7,541 bases of DNA from an uncultured Pseudomonadota bacterium (GTDB taxonomy: Bacteria > Desulfobacterota_B > Binatia > UBA9968), in contig CAMLCX010000229.1 in assembly GCA_946478635.1 (NCBI GenBank), positions 1-7,541 of the forward strand. The letters run 5' to 3'. A program made the translations under genes and the position numbers. Under the pieces are notes generated by a model. That model saw only the letters and a program-made list of their open reading frames with translations, was not told the DNA's origin and ran no database searches. Below, piece after piece: positions 5,454 through 7,541 of this stretch (position 1 is the stretch's first letter; every line of letters begins with the position of its first letter).

Positions 5454-6626
5454 CTGAACATTTGTCTTTACACCAGCACGGCGCTGCCGAAGCGCGGCGG
5501 GCAAGAAACCGTGGTCGATGAATTGGCGCGGGCGCTGCTCGCGCTCGGCCACCAGGTGAGCGTGCTCGCGCCCAGACCGCGCCGTCCGCTGAAGGTTGCC
5601 GACGAAGATTTTCCCTATGCCGTGGCGCGCCATCCGCGATTTTACTCGACTCGCCGCTTTGTCGATCTCTACCGGGCATTTTTGCTCTGGCAGTACCGGC
5701 GGCAGAAATTCGAGCTGCTGCACTGCCACGGCATCTATCCGCCGGCTTACCTCGCCGCCCTGTGTCGCCGCGCGCTGCCGGTACCCGTGGTCGTGACCAA
5801 CCACGAGGGCGGGCTCGGCGAGCAAAACGTGCGAGTGGCCAAGCCGCTGCTGCGCCGCCGCTACCAGCAGTCGTTGGCAGCGGCCGATGCCTGGGTCGCG
5901 GTGAGCCAGTCGATCGAGCAGGCCTACCAGCGCCTTTGTCCCGCGGTGCTGCCGATTGTCAGAATACCCAATGGCATCGAGGTCAAACGCTGGCGCGAAC
6001 CGCGACCGCGGCCGCCGTCCCTGGATGCCTCGATACGCCCCGGCAATTATATTTTGTTTCTCGGCCGGCTGCACCGGCGCAAAGGGGCCGATCTGCTGTT
6101 GAGCGCCTTTGCGCAGATGGGCTTGGACAAAACGTGCTCGTTGGTTGTCGCCGGCGCAGGCGACGAAGCTGTGGCCCTCAAAGTTCAGGCCGATGGCCTC
6201 GGACTCGCCGACCAGTGTCGATTTGTGGGTTGGGTCGAGGGCGATACCAAGGCGTATCTCTTGCAAAATGCCCTTTTGACGGTGATTCCATCGCGTCTCG
6301 AGGAAGCTTTCGGGCTAGTTGCGCTGGAGAGTTATGCTGCGGGTCGCCCGGTGTTGGCGAGCTCCGTAGCGGGCTTGCGGGAGCTTGTCGTTGAGGGTGA
6401 AACCGGGACGTTATTTCAACCGGACAATGTCGCGGCGCTTGTGGAGGGACTAAAATTCATGCTCCGTGATGCGCGGCGCCTCGAGCAACTCGGGGAGCAG
6501 GCACGGCACCGGGTTGAAGAGTACGATTGGCGATATATCGCGCAGCGCCATGTCGATCTTTACGGATCGCTGCTGAGCGGCCTGCGGCCCGATAGGCCGG
6601 TTGGGGGAACGAAGGCGAAAGCGTAA
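5454..6626 (+). CDS. Glycosyltransferase family 4 (GT-B fold)
   Basis: Retaining GT4 enzymes transfer a sugar from a nucleotide-sugar donor onto a lipid-linked or polysaccharide acceptor, usually at the cytoplasmic face of the membrane. In the 390-aa product (counted from CTG 5454) the N-terminal Rossmann half holds NICLYTSTALPKRGGQE, the glycine loop of GT4 enzymes, then LLHCHGIYPPAYLAAL and VVVTNHEGG. The donor half has YILFLGRLHRRKGADLLLSAF (about 199-219), LVVAGAGDE, CRFVGWVEG, and the EX7E motif in EEAFGLVALE (E284 and E292), followed by AAGRPVLASSVAGLRELV. Length and motif order are normal. The frame is open from TTG 5436, but CTG at 5454 lies 7 nt after GGAGG and gives the family's usual start position (xNICLYT). 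The gene ends TAATG, overlapping the deacetylase start. Donor and acceptor cannot be told from sequence. Confidence 0.9.
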   Translation: MNICLYTSTALPKRGGQETVVDELARALLALGHQVSVLAPRPRRPLKVADEDFPYAVARHPRFYSTRRFVDLYRAFLLWQYRRQKFELLHCHGIYPPAYLAALCRRALPVPVVVTNHEGGLGEQNVRVAKPLLRRRYQQSLAAADAWVAVSQSIEQAYQRLCPAVLPIVRIPNGIEVKRWREPRPRPPSLDASIRPGNYILFLGRLHRRKGADLLLSAFAQMGLDKTCSLVVAGAGDEAVALKVQADGLGLADQCRFVGWVEGDTKAYLLQNALLTVIPSRLEEAFGLVALESYAAGRPVLASSVAGLRELVVEGETGTLFQPDNVAALVEGLKFMLRDARRLEQLGEQARHRVEEYDWRYIAQRHVDLYGSLLSGLRPDRPVGGTKAKA

Positions 6627-7399
6627 TGGCGCGGCTGTTACCGATCCTTAACTATCACCACATCGGCGAGAAGCGCGAGCCGCTCGGACATCGGCGCTTG
6701 TGGACCTCGATGGAGCGATTTGCCGAACAGTTAGCCTACCTCGCCGGGGCAGGATACCGCTGCGTCACACTGCGCGATGCCATTCCGCTGCTGCGCGGCA
6801 AGGGTGGCGATGCGAGACGGACCGTGGTTCTGAGTTTCGACGACGGCTACGATAATTTTTATCAGCACGCCTATCCGTTGCTCATGCGGCATGGCTTTGC
6901 CGCCACCGTATTTGTCGTTACGCGCGAGGTCGGCGGCGCGAGCCGGTGGGATGAAGGCTATGAAACGTCGCTCATGGACTGGGCGAAAATCAAAGAATTG
7001 CATAAGCACGGCGTCGAAATCGCCTCGCACACCGTCAGCCATCCGCGCTTGACCACGGTGCCGATCGCGAGCGCCAAACAGGAGCTGCTGCAATCGCGGC
7101 TCGAGCTCGAGGATCGACTCGGCGCTGCCGCGTCCAGTTTCGCGTATCCTTACGGCAACCAGAGTCCATTGATGCAAAAGCTTGTCGAAGAAGCGGGTTA
7201 CCGGATCGCCTGCTCGATACGCCGGGGAAACCTGCATTCGCCCGAGGAGATGTTTCGGCTCAAGCGAGTTCCGGTGGATGATTTCACTTCGCCGCGCCGC
7301 TTTCACCGCAGGCTCACGCCGATCTATGACTGGACCTGCCGATGGCAACGGCTGTACCGCGCCCTGCGCCGGCGCAAGGCCGGTCGTAACCATGGCTGA
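6626..7399 (+). CDS. Polysaccharide deacetylase (NodB/CE4 family)
   Basis: CE4 enzymes remove N- or O-acetyl groups from sugars using a metal held by an Asp-His-His triad. This 257-aa protein shows LPILNYHHIG at the start, motif 1 SFDDGYDN (Asp72 and Asp73: catalytic base and metal ligand), motif 2 SHTVSHP (metal-binding His135 and His139), and motif 3 FAYPYGN (172-178). The C-terminal part (VPVDDF, then basic WQRLYRALRRRK) is typical of deacetylases found in polysaccharide clusters. No signal peptide or transmembrane segment is visible, so a cytoplasmic action on a lipid-linked intermediate is more likely than on exported polymer (inference). The ATG shares its first base with the stop of the glycosyltransferase gene (TAATG), which indicates coupled translation; only a weak AAGG lies upstream. 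Its own stop overlaps the next gene by 8 nt. Confidence 0.92.
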   Translation: MARLLPILNYHHIGEKREPLGHRRLWTSMERFAEQLAYLAGAGYRCVTLRDAIPLLRGKGGDARRTVVLSFDDGYDNFYQHAYPLLMRHGFAATVFVVTREVGGASRWDEGYETSLMDWAKIKELHKHGVEIASHTVSHPRLTTVPIASAKQELLQSRLELEDRLGAAASSFAYPYGNQSPLMQKLVEEAGYRIACSIRRGNLHSPEEMFRLKRVPVDDFTSPRRFHRRLTPIYDWTCRWQRLYRALRRRKAGRNHG

Positions 7400-7541
7400 C
7401 GCGCGCCAGGTTTGTGAACTCGATCTTGGCGGCGTTGTCTGGCAGGCGCTTGCGGATCATCCCGATGCCGCCGCGATTGCTCGATTGCCGAAAAACTTGA
7501 GCTGCGAAATTTTGCGCTATACGCCGCGCCGCCGCGTGCTG
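7392..7541 (+). CDS. 5' end of a probable phosphotransferase (APH-like kinase?), cut by the window edge
   Basis: Fifty codons are open from ATG 7392 to the last base, so the gene continues outside. The start overlaps the deacetylase stop (ATGGCTGA), which suggests translational coupling and membership of the same operon; only a weak AAGG lies upstream (7376-7379). The visible part has LDLGGVVWQALADHPDAAA, then LSCEILRYTPRRRVL. The last block resembles the glycine-loop-preceding segment (LRYKPGRR-type) of aminoglycoside-phosphotransferase-like kinases that occur in sugar and LPS gene clusters. The kinase signature motifs (HxDxxxxN, DxD) would lie beyond the window, so this call is tentative. 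A reading-frame call is much safer than the product call. Confidence 0.5.
   Translation, partial: MADARQVCELDLGGVVWQALADHPDAAAIARLPKNLSCEILRYTPRRRVL

Noticed and set aside
5283..6266. 327-codon minus-strand frame opposite the glycosyltransferase
   Set aside because: The plus strand has intact GT4 motifs in order; the antisense frame has none and looks like a codon-bias shadow.

Overview
The window looks like chromosomal DNA of a Gram-negative pseudomonad-lineage bacterium (Pseudomonadota), most probably betaproteobacterial. The reasons are an RlpA lipoprotein, the small membrane families DUF3096 and DUF1328 (UPF0391), an LpxL/HtrB-type lipid A acyltransferase, moderately high GC, and purine-rich Shine-Dalgarno sites. 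This placement is inference from family content; no rRNA or taxonomic marker is present. I see no tRNA, rRNA, CRISPR array, insertion sequence or attachment site.

Left part (1-1460), all on +: a 60-residue protein of unknown function with a very strong ribosome binding site, then rlpA (septal-ring peptidoglycan lytic transglycosylase), then two tiny hydrophobic proteins, DUF3096 (45 aa, 1104-1241) and DUF1328 (54 aa, 1296-1460). These look like envelope or housekeeping functions.

Middle part (1461-3922): a non-coding stretch with a strong G/C-armed hairpin and a possible minus-strand terminator; a minus-strand PAP2-superfamily membrane phosphatase fused to a C-terminal, probably periplasmic beta-rich domain; a 232-bp divergent intergenic region; and a plus-strand LpxL-like acyltransferase. 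The phosphatase has Asp where PAP2 enzymes normally have the motif-2 His. The last codons of the acyltransferase contain a textbook intrinsic terminator that points the other way, on the minus strand.

Right part (4004-7541), all on +: an eight-repeat YVTN/lactonase-type beta-propeller protein, then a tightly packed polysaccharide operon. The operon holds a GT4-family glycosyltransferase, a NodB-type polysaccharide deacetylase, and the 5' end of a third gene, possibly an APH-like kinase, cut by the window edge. The second and third genes overlap the stops of the genes before them, so translation is probably coupled. The glycosyltransferase appears to start at a rare CTG codon, placed 7 nt after a perfect GGAGG.

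Together the genes from 1768 to the right edge suggest a lipid and polysaccharide envelope-modification locus: lipid phosphatase, lipid A acyltransferase, glycosyltransferase, sugar deacetylase and possible sugar kinase. The families are known. The unusual parts are the PAP2 fusion with its altered motif, the misplaced terminator, and the CTG start.
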